19,953 nucleotides of DNA from Bacteroidales bacterium (GCA_031287245.1 JAITTD010000107.1:1-19953); one strand, 5' to 3'; positions 1 to 6,588 are shown, counted from the stretch's first letter. The notes: generated by a model from the letters alone, not told the origin. Numbers and translations: made by a program.

Positions 1-10
1 TTTAAAGGAG

Positions 11-38
11 GTAGAGACGGTGCGCACACCGTCTCTAC
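11..38. repeat. REP-like palindrome, perfect 12-bp stem
   Basis: Bases 11-22 (GTAGAGACGGTG) are the exact reverse complement of 27-38, around a 4-nt loop CGCA. The hairpin lies 6 bp beyond the stop of the lipoprotein gene that ends at 45. It lacks a T-tract on the minus strand, so it is a poor intrinsic terminator. GTAGAGACG-type palindromes are, from memory, scattered in many copies in Bacteroidota and some cyanobacterial genomes; that is recall, not a search. Only one copy is visible here. Confidence 0.6.
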
Positions 39-44
39 AATCGG

Positions 45-491
45 TTAATCGTCAATTTCCCGAATATTTCCTTTGCTGTCAAATTCCAAATCCAAGCCAT
101 TGGACAAATCGACATCGTAGCCAAACGGCTCGCGATTGACAGAAACGATTTGCGCTTCGGGAAAATGCTCCGAAGCATAGATGGCGACTGCTTTCGGCAA
201 TAAATCAATCACACTTTGCGGAACGGCATTGCGGTTTCCATCCACCTCGTCCCATTCGCCGTTGCGCGTGAAACTGATTTCAAAACCGTTGTTCAACCGC
301 ACATCGTAATCGTCCCATTCTTTGGTAACGATACTTACTTTTGCACCAGGAAAATGCTTTTTCAAAAACTCCCGACTTGTTTTGGGCAGGTCGTTTGCCG
401 AAATAACTTTTTCTTTGCCGCAGGCAGTACATAAAACTGCACTCATCATTGCTACTGCAATGCACATAAAAATTTTCTTTGTCATATTCAT
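45..491 (-). CDS. PepSY-like (DUF2874-type) lipoprotein
   Basis: A 148-residue exported protein. Residues 1-23 form a signal sequence ending in a lipobox-like CTAC with Cys24 as the likely lipidated residue; Cys at -3 is not the classical Leu, so lipidation is probable rather than certain. The mature part is an internal duplication: residues 35-84 and 98-148 both run LPK...HFP-A-(I/V)-V...-(D)YDV-L-NG-(E/L)-F...G, ending in an acidic I/V-D. This is the pattern of the PepSY-like domain often annotated DUF2874 or BLIP-like in Bacteroidota. Its substrate or partner is not known to me. A second in-frame ATG lies two codons downstream (485) and cannot be excluded as the start. It follows ruvX on the same strand but has its own -7 box at 520-513. 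Confidence 0.75.
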   Translation of the reverse strand: MNMTKKIFMCIAVAMMSAVLCTACGKEKVISANDLPKTSREFLKKHFPGAKVSIVTKEWDDYDVRLNNGFEISFTRNGEWDEVDGNRNAVPQSVIDLLPKAVAIYASEHFPEAQIVSVNREPFGYDVDLSNGLDLEFDSKGNIREIDD

Positions 492-512
492 AAAATTAAA
501 AATTTAATGCTG

Positions 513-520
513 CAAAATTA
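513..520 (-). promoter_or_regulatory. Bacteroidota -7 box (TAATTTTG) for the PepSY-like lipoprotein
   Basis: On the minus strand the sequence TAATTTTG at 520-513 matches TAnnTTTG and lies 21 bp upstream of the ATG at 491. I see no clean TTTG -33 element at the expected distance, so only the -7 half is supported. Confidence 0.45.
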
Positions 521-576
521 CAGGGCAATTCTGGAAAGAATTGGGAAAAAGTTTTTTTTTGCTGATCACCATCGAA

Positions 577-996
577 TCACCGTTTCAATGTTTCCAAATA
601 TCCTTGCAGCAAAATTGCAGCGCTCAACTTGTCTAAATTGTCTTTTTTCTGCCGTTCTTTTTTCTTCATACCGCCTTTGAGCATTGCCATTGCGGCTAAT
701 TTCGAGGTGAAGCGCTCGTCCACCAGAAATATTTCCTTGTCGGGAAAACTTTTTCGCAGTCGGGTGACAAAGGGGTTGACAAATTGTGTCATCGTGTCCG
801 ACACATTGCCGTTGAGATGCACCGGCTCGCCCACTATGATGCGTTCCACCGGCTCGCGGCTCGTGTATTGCCGCAACCAGTCCATGACTTGCGCTGTGGG
901 CACTGTTTCCAATGCGCTTGCAATCATTTGCAGGGGGTCGGTCACGGCTATTCCCGTGCGTTTTCGTCCGTAATCAATGGCAAGAATGCGTCCCAG
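577..996 (-). CDS. ruvX: Putative Holliday junction resolvase RuvX/YqgF, non-AUG start
   Basis: YqgF-family RNase H-fold nuclease, implicated in resolving recombination intermediates and in pre-16S rRNA 5'-end processing. Counting from the CTG at 996, the protein is 139 residues, the usual family length. The motifs are complete: AIDYG with Asp8, IVGEP with Glu57, VDERFTS with Asp93, and DKLSAAILLQ with Asp122. The first bacterial ATG/GTG/TTG candidate is a GTG at 945, which would remove 17 residues including the catalytic Asp8. Upstream of the family-conserved GRILAIDYG there is only CTG (996), ATT (999), ATA (1002), then a TAA stop. The start is therefore unusual: CTG aligns with the family's initiator Met. 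The gene lies about 33 bp after the BadF-type kinase and is probably the last gene of that operon. Confidence 0.85.
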   Translation of the reverse strand: MGRILAIDYGRKRTGIAVTDPLQMIASALETVPTAQVMDWLRQYTSREPVERIIVGEPVHLNGNVSDTMTQFVNPFVTRLRKSFPDKEIFLVDERFTSKLAAMAMLKGGMKKKERQKKDNLDKLSAAILLQGYLETLKR

Positions 997-1029
997 AATT
1001 ATTTATTTTAAAGTGTTGCTAAAACATTG

Positions 1030-1881
1030 TCAACTGTCCACTGTCAATTGATGATACACCACCAATCCCTCCATGGGGCTGCTGATGATATTTTTGGTCA
1101 TCATACCGTATTCCTTTGCAACTTCAGCCAGCGTTCGTCTGAAAAGCCATCCGATAGAGCCTGCGCAGTTGAAGGCATAATCGCCATAATCAGGATATTT
1201 GGACACAATATGATGAAAAAAAGCATTAAACGAATGGCGGACAACGTTTTCCATGTATTCGTGTCCTGCCATTTCGCCGGTGAGGAAATTTGCGAAGGAT
1301 GCGCAGTATCTGTTGGGCGTTGGGTTGGAATACACCTGCGTTATCAACTCTTCGTCTGTCAGGCGGCAGGTTTCCTTAAACGCTTTGCGAACGTCATCGG
1401 GCATATCATTGCGCAGATACGCTCCAATGAGATATTTGCCCATATAAGCGCCGCTGCCTTCATCGCCAAGGATAAATCCTAATGGTTTCACCTGATGAGT
1501 GATTTTTGTTCCGTCGTAGAGGCAGGAGTTTGAGCCTGTGCCCAGTATCGCGGCAAATCCACTGTCATGTCCTAATAAAGCACGCGCAGCAGCCATCAAA
1601 TCAGATGCCGCGTCTATTTTGGCATGAGGGAAGATGGGCTGTATCGCCTGCTCAATCACGCTGTATTTGTCGTCCAACACGCCAGCTCCGTAAAAAGCCA
1701 CTTTTGTGACCTCGTTGGGGTCGAAATCGACATTCAGATGGGGTTTCAGAATGTCAGAAAGGGATTCGCTACCCGGATAACAAGGATTGTAGCCTTTGGT
1801 GCTAAATTCTTTCACCACGCCGGAATGGTCTGTCAAACACCATGTTGTCTTGCTGGAACCGCTGTCTGCTATGAGTGTCAT
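1030..1881 (-). CDS. BadF/BadG-type ATPase, N-acetylglucosamine kinase-like
   Basis: A 283-residue ASKHA-fold protein of the BadF/BadG/BcrA/BcrD group; in Bacteroidota these single-domain members resemble eukaryotic N-acetylglucosamine kinase (NAGK). Visible motifs are the phosphate-1 loop at the N-terminus (IADSGSSKTTW, Asp6), the second phosphate loop LGTGSNSCLYDG, and GDEGSGAYMG, which in the sugar kinases precedes helix and substrate contacts. There is no signal peptide, so it should act in the cytoplasm, plausibly phosphorylating an amino sugar salvaged from the cell wall or from glycans. The substrate is inferred only. Its ATG is 4 bp after the stop of the TonB-like gene, and ruvX follows closely, so it is the third gene of a four-gene unit. 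Confidence 0.8.
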   Translation of the reverse strand: MTLIADSGSSKTTWCLTDHSGVVKEFSTKGYNPCYPGSESLSDILKPHLNVDFDPNEVTKVAFYGAGVLDDKYSVIEQAIQPIFPHAKIDAASDLMAAARALLGHDSGFAAILGTGSNSCLYDGTKITHQVKPLGFILGDEGSGAYMGKYLIGAYLRNDMPDDVRKAFKETCRLTDEELITQVYSNPTPNRYCASFANFLTGEMAGHEYMENVVRHSFNAFFHHIVSKYPDYGDYAFNCAGSIGWLFRRTLAEVAKEYGMMTKNIISSPMEGLVVYHQLTVDS

Positions 1882-1885
1882 TTAT

Positions 1886-2632
1886 TTATTGTGCTACAAA
1901 ACTATATGTGATGCTTCCCTGCTGTTTGGCTGGCGCTGATGAGGATTCACTGAAGCGCGACCGTTCGGCATCGCGTTTGGCGGCATCTATCAGGCAGGGG
2001 TCAGCATCCGACAGTGCCTTATTGACTTCTGCCTGTATGACGTACCCTCTGGGATTCACCACTATGTCCACCACTATTTTGCCACGTCCCGGACATTTAT
2101 ACACCGGCACGGGCATCCACGTATGCCGTCGGTCGCTCAATTCGTAGGACACCGTTGTCGGACCCTTGTAAATGGTCCGTTCGCCCAGCGCGTTTTCGGG
2201 ATATTTTTCGTCGTAAATCTGCGCCGTTTTTTCTTCTTTTTCCTGTACCGCTTCTGCAACAGGTTCGGGCGGGTCCACGATATTCATCTCCGTTTTAATG
2301 TCCTTCACCATCTGGTCGATATTCTCCACTGCCTTTTTTTCGGCTGTGTTCACCGGCACATTGCGGATATTGTACTCCTCGTTCATCTGTTGAATGAACT
2401 CCTGCGCAGTTTCCTGTACCACCTCCGGTTGCTCCGGTTTTTCTTCCATTATCTGCGAACTGTCTATCGTAATGACATATTCTCCTTCTGTGAAGGCTGT
2501 TATTTTCAGTACCAGAAAAACGGAAACAAGCAATAAATGTATGGCAATGGTGGCTAAAATGCCGATGGAATGTTCTTCCAACCAAAAAAGCATCCTCGAA
2601 AAACTGCGTTTGATATGTGCTGTTACTTTCAT
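1886..2632 (-). CDS. TonB-like energy transducer, Bacteroidota type
   Basis: A 248-residue inner-membrane protein. A short cytoplasmic basic N-terminus precedes one membrane helix (about residues 22-45, GILATIAIHLLLVSVFLVL), followed by a Glu/Gln/Val-rich charged periplasmic stretch (about 50-150). Residues about 165-248 form a compact domain containing PVPVYKCPGRGKIVVDIVV-type strands and ending in an APAKQQGSITYSFV motif. This resembles the C-terminal domain of TonB-family proteins in this phylum, in a version with two cysteines (YKC and DPC). The spacer lacks the Pro-Lys/Pro-Glu repeats of classical TonB. The ATG overlaps the stop of the preceding protease gene as ATGA (2632-2629), implying translational coupling. 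Whether it energises a TonB-dependent receptor or has another envelope role cannot be told; no receptor gene is nearby. Confidence 0.7.
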   Translation of the reverse strand: MKVTAHIKRSFSRMLFWLEEHSIGILATIAIHLLLVSVFLVLKITAFTEGEYVITIDSSQIMEEKPEQPEVVQETAQEFIQQMNEEYNIRNVPVNTAEKKAVENIDQMVKDIKTEMNIVDPPEPVAEAVQEKEEKTAQIYDEKYPENALGERTIYKGPTTVSYELSDRRHTWMPVPVYKCPGRGKIVVDIVVNPRGYVIQAEVNKALSDADPCLIDAAKRDAERSRFSESSSAPAKQQGSITYSFVAQ

Positions 2633-3048
2633 GATCTCAATACCAAATGTCGTTTTTTGTAATTAATCACTGCTTTGTAGCGCAGTAAAAAGTCGCTCCC
2701 TATCAATCCCGATATGCGTTTGGGTGAAAACCGCTGATAGATGTCGTTGATGTGATTCATGTCCATCAACACTACCCGCCAGTCCTTGAGTTTCAGTTCG
2801 CCCATCTTAAACCGGTTGACGATGCCGAAACTTGTCATCATTTCGCCGGCGATGATGCCCGACGACTGGATTTCGGGCTGGTCTTTTTTCGGTAATTCCG
2901 GAATGAGTGCCATGTCGAAAACCGTTTGCGATGCGCCGGTATCAATCAGTAAATCGCATGGTTTGCCGTTCAGTTTCCCGCTCACAAGCAGGTGATAACT
3001 GTTTTCTTCGCCAAGCGCGACAACTTCAAATGGAATAACGATTTTCAT
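2629..3048 (-). CDS. Retropepsin-like (clan AA) aspartic protease
   Basis: A 139-residue protein with a single aspartic protease motif LLIDTGAS (Asp36-Thr37-Gly38), followed by hydrophobic strands and, near the C-terminus, ISGLIGSDFLLRYKAVINY, the hydrophobic-hydrophobic-Gly pattern that forms the psi-loop counterpart in retropepsin folds. One DTG per chain implies a homodimer, as in retroviral and DUF1758/gag-asp bacterial relatives. No signal peptide or membrane helix is evident, so a cytoplasmic or peripheral location is inferred. It is the first gene of the unit with the TonB-like protein, the BadF-type kinase and ruvX, and has a promoter at 3063-3096. The physiological substrate is unknown. 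The family assignment is firm; whether it is catalytically active is not proven by sequence. Confidence 0.8.
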   Translation of the reverse strand: MKIVIPFEVVALGEENSYHLLVSGKLNGKPCDLLIDTGASQTVFDMALIPELPKKDQPEIQSSGIIAGEMMTSFGIVNRFKMGELKLKDWRVVLMDMNHINDIYQRFSPKRISGLIGSDFLLRYKAVINYKKRHLVLRS

Positions 3049-3062
3049 GCTTTAATTTGGGA

Positions 3063-3096
3063 CAAAGATAGTGATTTTATAGATTCACCATACAAA
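3063..3096 (-). promoter_or_regulatory. Promoter of the protease-tonB-kinase-ruvX unit
   Basis: On the minus strand TTTG at 3096-3093 and TATCTTTG at 3070-3063 are separated by 22 bp, within the range for Bacteroides TTTG...TAnnTTTG promoters. The ATG is 14 bp beyond the -7 box. The -33 element abuts the T-tract of the rplQ terminator. Confidence 0.55.
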
Positions 3097-3127
3097 AAAA
3101 GAGGCGACATTGCTGCCGCCTCTTTTT
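3096..3127 (-). terminator. Intrinsic terminator of the rpmJ-rplQ operon
   Basis: The plus-strand arms 3096-3106 (AAAAAGAGGCG) and 3117-3127 (CGCCTCTTTTT) are perfectly complementary over 11 bp with a 10-nt loop. Read on the minus strand, the hairpin starts 17 bp after the rplQ stop and ends in a run of at least seven T. Because both flanks are A/T tracts, it could act in either direction. Confidence 0.8.
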
Positions 3128-3143
3128 CACATCATGATTAAAC

Positions 3144-3734
3144 TTATTCTTCTGTTTTTTCAGCCTCCGGTGCGGTTTCTTCCGGTGCTTCTGCTTTTAC
3201 GTCTTCAACAATTGTTGCTTCTTCAATTTCTACTTTGGGTTTCGCTTTAGCAACTTCGCCCGTTGTTGATTCGGTGGCAGGCGCTGCGGCTGCATTGGCA
3301 GTTTTTTTGCCTCCACGACGACTTCTGCGCGTGGTGGCGGTTTTACTCTTGCTTTCCTTAGCATCCAGCATATTCTGGTTGTAATCTACCAATTCGATGA
3401 TACAGGTTTCGGCATCGTCACCGTGGCGGAATCCTGTTTTCAGGATGCGGGTGTAACCGCCCGGGCGATCCATAATTTTGGTGGAGACTTCGCGGAACAA
3501 TTCTGTTACGGCATCTTTGTCCTGCAAATATCCGAACACCACACGGCGTGAATGGGTTGTGTCTTCTTTCGCACGAGTAATCAACGGTTCTACATATACC
3601 CGCAGTGCTTTTGCCTTGGCTAAAGTAGTAGAGATGCGTTTGTGCTTGATCAACGAAGACGCCATATTCGACAACATTGCATAACGATGTGTGTTGGTAC
3701 GTCCAAGATGATTGATTTTTTTTGCGTGTCTCAT
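3144..3734 (-). CDS. rplQ: 50S ribosomal protein L17 with acidic C-terminal extension
   Basis: Large-subunit protein L17, which lies near the exit of the peptide tunnel. Residues 1 to about 123 are the conserved core (MRHAKKINHLGRTNTHRYAM at the start, then IKHKRISTTLAKAKALR, RRVVFGYL, GGYTRILKTGFRHGDDAETCIIELVDY). Beyond it comes about 70 residues of low-complexity sequence: first basic (KSKTATTRRSRRGGKK), then Ala/Glu/Val-rich and acidic. Typical L17 is about 120-130 residues; tails of this kind are common in Bacteroidota. It is the last gene of the operon, 15 bp after rpoA, and is followed by a strong terminator. Confidence 0.97.
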   Translation of the reverse strand: MRHAKKINHLGRTNTHRYAMLSNMASSLIKHKRISTTLAKAKALRVYVEPLITRAKEDTTHSRRVVFGYLQDKDAVTELFREVSTKIMDRPGGYTRILKTGFRHGDDAETCIIELVDYNQNMLDAKESKSKTATTRRSRRGGKKTANAAAAPATESTTGEVAKAKPKVEIEEATIVEDVKAEAPEETAPEAEKTEE

Positions 3735-3749
3735 TATCTTAATCTTATC

Positions 3750-4823
3750 TTATTCCTTATCTGATTTATCTGATTTCTCCGGCTTCTCCGGCTTTTCTAA
3801 TTTCTCTAATTTCTCCAGTTTGTCTAATTTATCCAACTTATCCAATTTATACTTATTGATGTCCATTCCGAAATTCAGATTCATGCTTTCCAGCAGTTCA
3901 TCCAATTCGGTCAGCGATTTTTTACCGAAATTGCGGAATTTCAACAAATCATTTTTACTGAATCTTACCAAATCTCCCAAGGTTTCTACTTCGGCTGTTT
4001 TCAGACAGTTGAGTGCTCTCACCGAGAGATCCATATCGGTTAATTTGGTCTTCAACTGCGAGTGCATTTTGATGATTTCTTCATCAAACTCATCCGTAGG
4101 TTTCTTTTCTTCCACTTCGAGGGTAATTTTCTCGTCAGAGAAAAGCATAAAGTGGTGAATCAGGATTTTGGCTGCTTCTTTGAGTGCCTCTTTGGGGTGA
4201 ATAGAGCCGTCAGTATCTAATTCTATTACCAGTTTTTCGTAGTCCGTTTTTTGTTCCACACGGTAATTTTCAATGTAATACTTGACGTTTTTCATAGGCG
4301 TGAAGATAGAATCTATGGCTATCAGTCCTATTTCGGCATCTGCCGGTCTGTTTTCCTCGGCAGGCACGTATCCTCGACCTTTTTCAATATCAATCCGCAT
4401 TTGCAGTTTGACATTGCTTTCCATAGTGCAAAGCAATAAATCGGGATTCAGCACCTTGAAACCAACGAGGAATTTGTCCAAATCGCCGGCTTTAAATTGG
4501 GTTTGACCGTTGAGCACCAAATGAATGGTTTCGCTTTCGGTTGTCTCGTCAATCCTTTTCAGGCGAATTTGTTTCAGGTTCAACACTATCTCGGTGACGT
4601 CTTCCACAATTCCGGGAACTGCGGAAAATTCATGATCCACACCGTCTATCTTGATTTTGGTGATGGCAAACCCGTCCAGCGATGACAGCAAAATTCTGCG
4701 TAAAGCATTACCTACTGTAACCCCGAAACCGGGTTCCAGCGGTCTGAACTCGAATTTGCCATGCTTGTCATCTACTTCGAGCATAACCACCTTATCGGGT
4801 TTTTGAAAAGCTAAAATCGCCAT
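3750..4823 (-). CDS. rpoA: DNA-directed RNA polymerase subunit alpha with repeat tail
   Basis: RNA polymerase alpha, the assembly scaffold and upstream-promoter/activator contact subunit. Residues 1 to about 230 form the N-terminal domain (EPGFGVTVGNALRRILLSSLDG dimerisation motif). A linker leads to the C-terminal domain at about 265-325 (LSVRALNCLK with the Arg and Asn equivalent to E. coli R265/N268, then NFGKKSLTELDELL). The normal family end is near FGMDINKY; here 32 further residues follow (326-357), built as KLD x3, KLE x3, KPE x2, KSD x2, then KE. Length is 357 versus roughly 330 for relatives as I recall. The gene is 9 bp after rpsD and 15 bp before rplQ. Confidence 0.97.
   Translation of the reverse strand: MAILAFQKPDKVVMLEVDDKHGKFEFRPLEPGFGVTVGNALRRILLSSLDGFAITKIKIDGVDHEFSAVPGIVEDVTEIVLNLKQIRLKRIDETTESETIHLVLNGQTQFKAGDLDKFLVGFKVLNPDLLLCTMESNVKLQMRIDIEKGRGYVPAEENRPADAEIGLIAIDSIFTPMKNVKYYIENYRVEQKTDYEKLVIELDTDGSIHPKEALKEAAKILIHHFMLFSDEKITLEVEEKKPTDEFDEEIIKMHSQLKTKLTDMDLSVRALNCLKTAEVETLGDLVRFSKNDLLKFRNFGKKSLTELDELLESMNLNFGMDINKYKLDKLDKLDKLEKLEKLEKPEKPEKSDKSDKE
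3753..3848 (-). repeat. 9-bp tandem repeat encoding the rpoA C-terminal tail
   Basis: Ten imperfect 9-bp units plus two codons encode Lys-X-Asp/Glu triplets. Units are arranged in blocks of like sequence (KLD, KLE, KPE, KSD). On the plus strand each unit has the form TT(A/C/T)TC(T/C)(A/G)(A/G/C)(T/C), with local near-identity such as two copies of TTCTCCGGC. Confidence 0.85.
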
Positions 4824-4832
4824 GTTATATTA

Positions 4833-5435
4833 TTATTTTGAATACAATTCTACAATCAGTTGTTCCTTAATATTTTCAGGAATATCAGTGCGCTCAGGAA
4901 CGTTTAAAAACTTGCCTGACAGTTCGCTTACATTCCATTCCAACCACGAGTAACGTGACTGGCGACCAACAGAGTTGGTAATTACTTCCAATGACTTGGA
5001 ACGTTCGCGGACGCCAACGATGTGACCGCTTTTTACTTGATAGGACGGTATGTTCACCACCTCACCGTTGACAACGATATGGCTGTGTGTCACCAATTGA
5101 CGGGCTGCGGGACGCGAAGGCGCTATGCCCAAACGATACACTACATTATCCAGACGCGACTCCAAAAGTTGGAGAAGCACTTCACCGGTAACGCCGTGAC
5201 TGCGGTGCGCTTTGTCGAACAGGTTGGAAAACTGGCGTTCCAACACGCCGTAGGTATATTTCGCCTTTTGCTTTTCCTTCAACTGAACGCCATATTCCGA
5301 AGTTTTTTTGTGTCCTTTGGAATTACCGTGCTGTCCCGGAGGATGTGGCTTGCGGTCGTAATTTTTATCGGGTCCGAAAATTGCCTCGCCGAATTTTCTT
5401 GCTATTTTGGTTTTAGGTCCGGTATATCTTGCCAT
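4833..5435 (-). CDS. rpsD: 30S ribosomal protein S4
   Basis: Small-subunit assembly-initiating protein that binds the 16S rRNA 5' domain; in E. coli it is also the translational repressor of its operon. At 200 residues it has the expected length. It starts MARYTGPKTKIARKFGEAIFG and continues with KPHPPGQHG and SEYGVQLKEKQKAKYTYGVLERQF. The S4 RNA-binding domain spans about 92-155 (LLQLLESRLDNVVYRLGIAPSRPAARQLVTHSHIVVNG). There is no N-terminal zinc-knuckle Cys cluster, so this is the C-minus form. It lies 41 bp downstream of rpsK and 9 bp upstream of rpoA. Confidence 0.97.
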   Translation of the reverse strand: MARYTGPKTKIARKFGEAIFGPDKNYDRKPHPPGQHGNSKGHKKTSEYGVQLKEKQKAKYTYGVLERQFSNLFDKAHRSHGVTGEVLLQLLESRLDNVVYRLGIAPSRPAARQLVTHSHIVVNGEVVNIPSYQVKSGHIVGVRERSKSLEVITNSVGRQSRYSWLEWNVSELSGKFLNVPERTDIPENIKEQLIVELYSK

Positions 5436-5476
5436 TGCTATTTAAAATATTTCGTACTGTTATATGAAAGCCTGTT

Positions 5477-5866
5477 TTATACCCTTCTGCGTTTGGCAGG
5501 ACGGCAACCGTTGTGCGGAAGCGGCGTAACGTCAACTATCTCTGTGACTTCAATGCCTGCGCCGTGGATGGTGCGGATGGCTGATTCGCGTCCAGAACCG
5601 GGTCCTTTCACAAAGGCTTTTACTTTGCGCAAGCCCATGTCGAAAGCAACTTTCGCGCAATCGGCGGCTGCGGTTTGTGCCGCATAAGGCGTATTCTTCT
5701 TTGAACCTTTGAATCCCATTTTGCCTGCCGACGACCACGAAATCACTTGTCCCGTGTTGTTTGCCAAAGTGACAATAACGTTATTGAAAGATGCGTTGAT
5801 GTGCGCTTGTCCGGTAGATTCTACTTTTACTACTTTTTTCTTGGTGGTTCCTGATTTTTTTGCCAT
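5477..5866 (-). CDS. rpsK: 30S ribosomal protein S11
   Basis: Small-subunit platform protein that helps shape the mRNA exit region. The 129 residues include the conserved AHINASFNNVIVTLANNTGQVISWSSAGKMGFKGSKKNTPYAAQ core, GPGSGRESAIR, and the family-ending DVTPLPHNGCRPAKRRRV. The N-terminus is a basic KKSGTTKKKVVK extension. It sits 15 bp after rpsM in the classical alpha-operon order. Confidence 0.97.
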   Translation of the reverse strand: MAKKSGTTKKKVVKVESTGQAHINASFNNVIVTLANNTGQVISWSSAGKMGFKGSKKNTPYAAQTAAADCAKVAFDMGLRKVKAFVKGPGSGRESAIRTIHGAGIEVTEIVDVTPLPHNGCRPAKRRRV

Positions 5867-5881
5867 AATCCTGTTTCTTAT

Positions 5882-6259
5882 TTACTTAGTGGCTTTCTTT
5901 TTGTTTGCAACGGTTTTTTTCTTGCCTTTACGGGTGCGGGCATTGTTCTTGGTGCTCTGTCCGCGAACTGGCAAACCGATACGATGACGAACACCACGGT
6001 AGCAACCGATGTCCATCAATCGCTTGATGTTCATCTGCACCGAAGATCGCAATTCGCCTTCTACTTTGTATTCTTCGTTGAGAATGGTACGGATTTTTCC
6101 CAAATCATCGTCATCCCAATCCTGTACTTTTTTATCGAAATCGATACCGGCTGTACTTAAAATTTTCCGGGCAGAGCTGCGTCCTATACCATAAATGTAG
6201 GTCAGACCTATTTCTCCACGCTTCTTACTTGGTAAATCAACACCAACAATTCTTGCCAT
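5882..6259 (-). CDS. rpsM: 30S ribosomal protein S13
   Basis: Small-subunit head protein that contacts the P-site tRNA and forms the B1 bridges to the 50S subunit. The 125 residues begin MARIVGVDLPSKKRGEIGLTYIYGIG, with the helix-two-turn-helix region GRSSARKIL, then the GCYRGVRHRIGLPVRGQ motif and a very basic C-terminal tail (RTRKGKKKTVANKKKATK) that would reach toward the tRNA. It follows rpmJ by 21 bp. Confidence 0.97.
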   Translation of the reverse strand: MARIVGVDLPSKKRGEIGLTYIYGIGRSSARKILSTAGIDFDKKVQDWDDDDLGKIRTILNEEYKVEGELRSSVQMNIKRLMDIGCYRGVRHRIGLPVRGQSTKNNARTRKGKKKTVANKKKATK

Positions 6260-6280
6260 ATTACAACAAAATGTTTAAAA

Positions 6281-6397
6281 TTATCCCTGACGTTGTTTAA
6301 ACTTCGGATTCTTTTTATTTATTACATAAAGACGACCTTTGCGTCTTACTATTTTACAATCTTCGCTTCTTTTCTTGATAGATGCTCGTACCTTCAT
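6281..6397 (-). CDS. rpmJ: 50S ribosomal protein L36, short basic C-minus form
   Basis: A 38-codon gene that length-filtered gene calling would miss. The ATG is at 6397-6395 and the TAA at 6283-6281. The product starts MKVRASIKKRSEDCKIVRRK and ends GRLYVINKKNPKFKQRQG, which is the L36 pattern. Only one cysteine remains (Cys14): the zinc-ribbon ligands of classical L36 are replaced (Ser at the first position, Asn in VINKK, Phe in place of the His before KQRQG). As I recall, this is how Bacteroidota L36 usually looks, so it should fold without zinc. It is the first gene of the operon here, with a promoter about 124 bp upstream. Confidence 0.95.
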   Translation of the reverse strand: MKVRASIKKRSEDCKIVRRKGRLYVINKKNPKFKQRQG

Positions 6398-6520
6398 GGT
6401 TTTATCTTTTTATTATCCATTCATTATTGATGCTAAAGGGTGCCGTTTTATTCGTTATCTATTGATTCTTATAAACATACGCCTTCTTATCACGCATCAC
6501 CACCTCTAAAAAGTGGAGCG

Positions 6521-6550
6521 CAAAGGTACGGCTTTTTTTCTTATAAACAA
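6521..6550 (-). promoter_or_regulatory. Promoter of the rpmJ-rplQ operon
   Basis: On the minus strand, TTG at 6550-6548 and TACCTTTG at 6528-6521 are 19 bp apart, an excellent match to the Bacteroides TTTG-N19-TAnnTTTG promoter. Transcription should start near 6514, leaving a leader of roughly 115 nt before rpmJ, which contains a small CCAC...GTGG hairpin at 6500-6516. Confidence 0.7.
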
Positions 6551-6588
6551 TAAAAGATAAAAAAAAATCAAAAAAATATCTTTGATAC

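Noticed and set aside
6577..6584. A plus-strand TATCTTTG resembling a -7 box
   Set aside because: No -33 element and no plus-strand gene downstream; the region faces the 3' end of the minus-strand permease.
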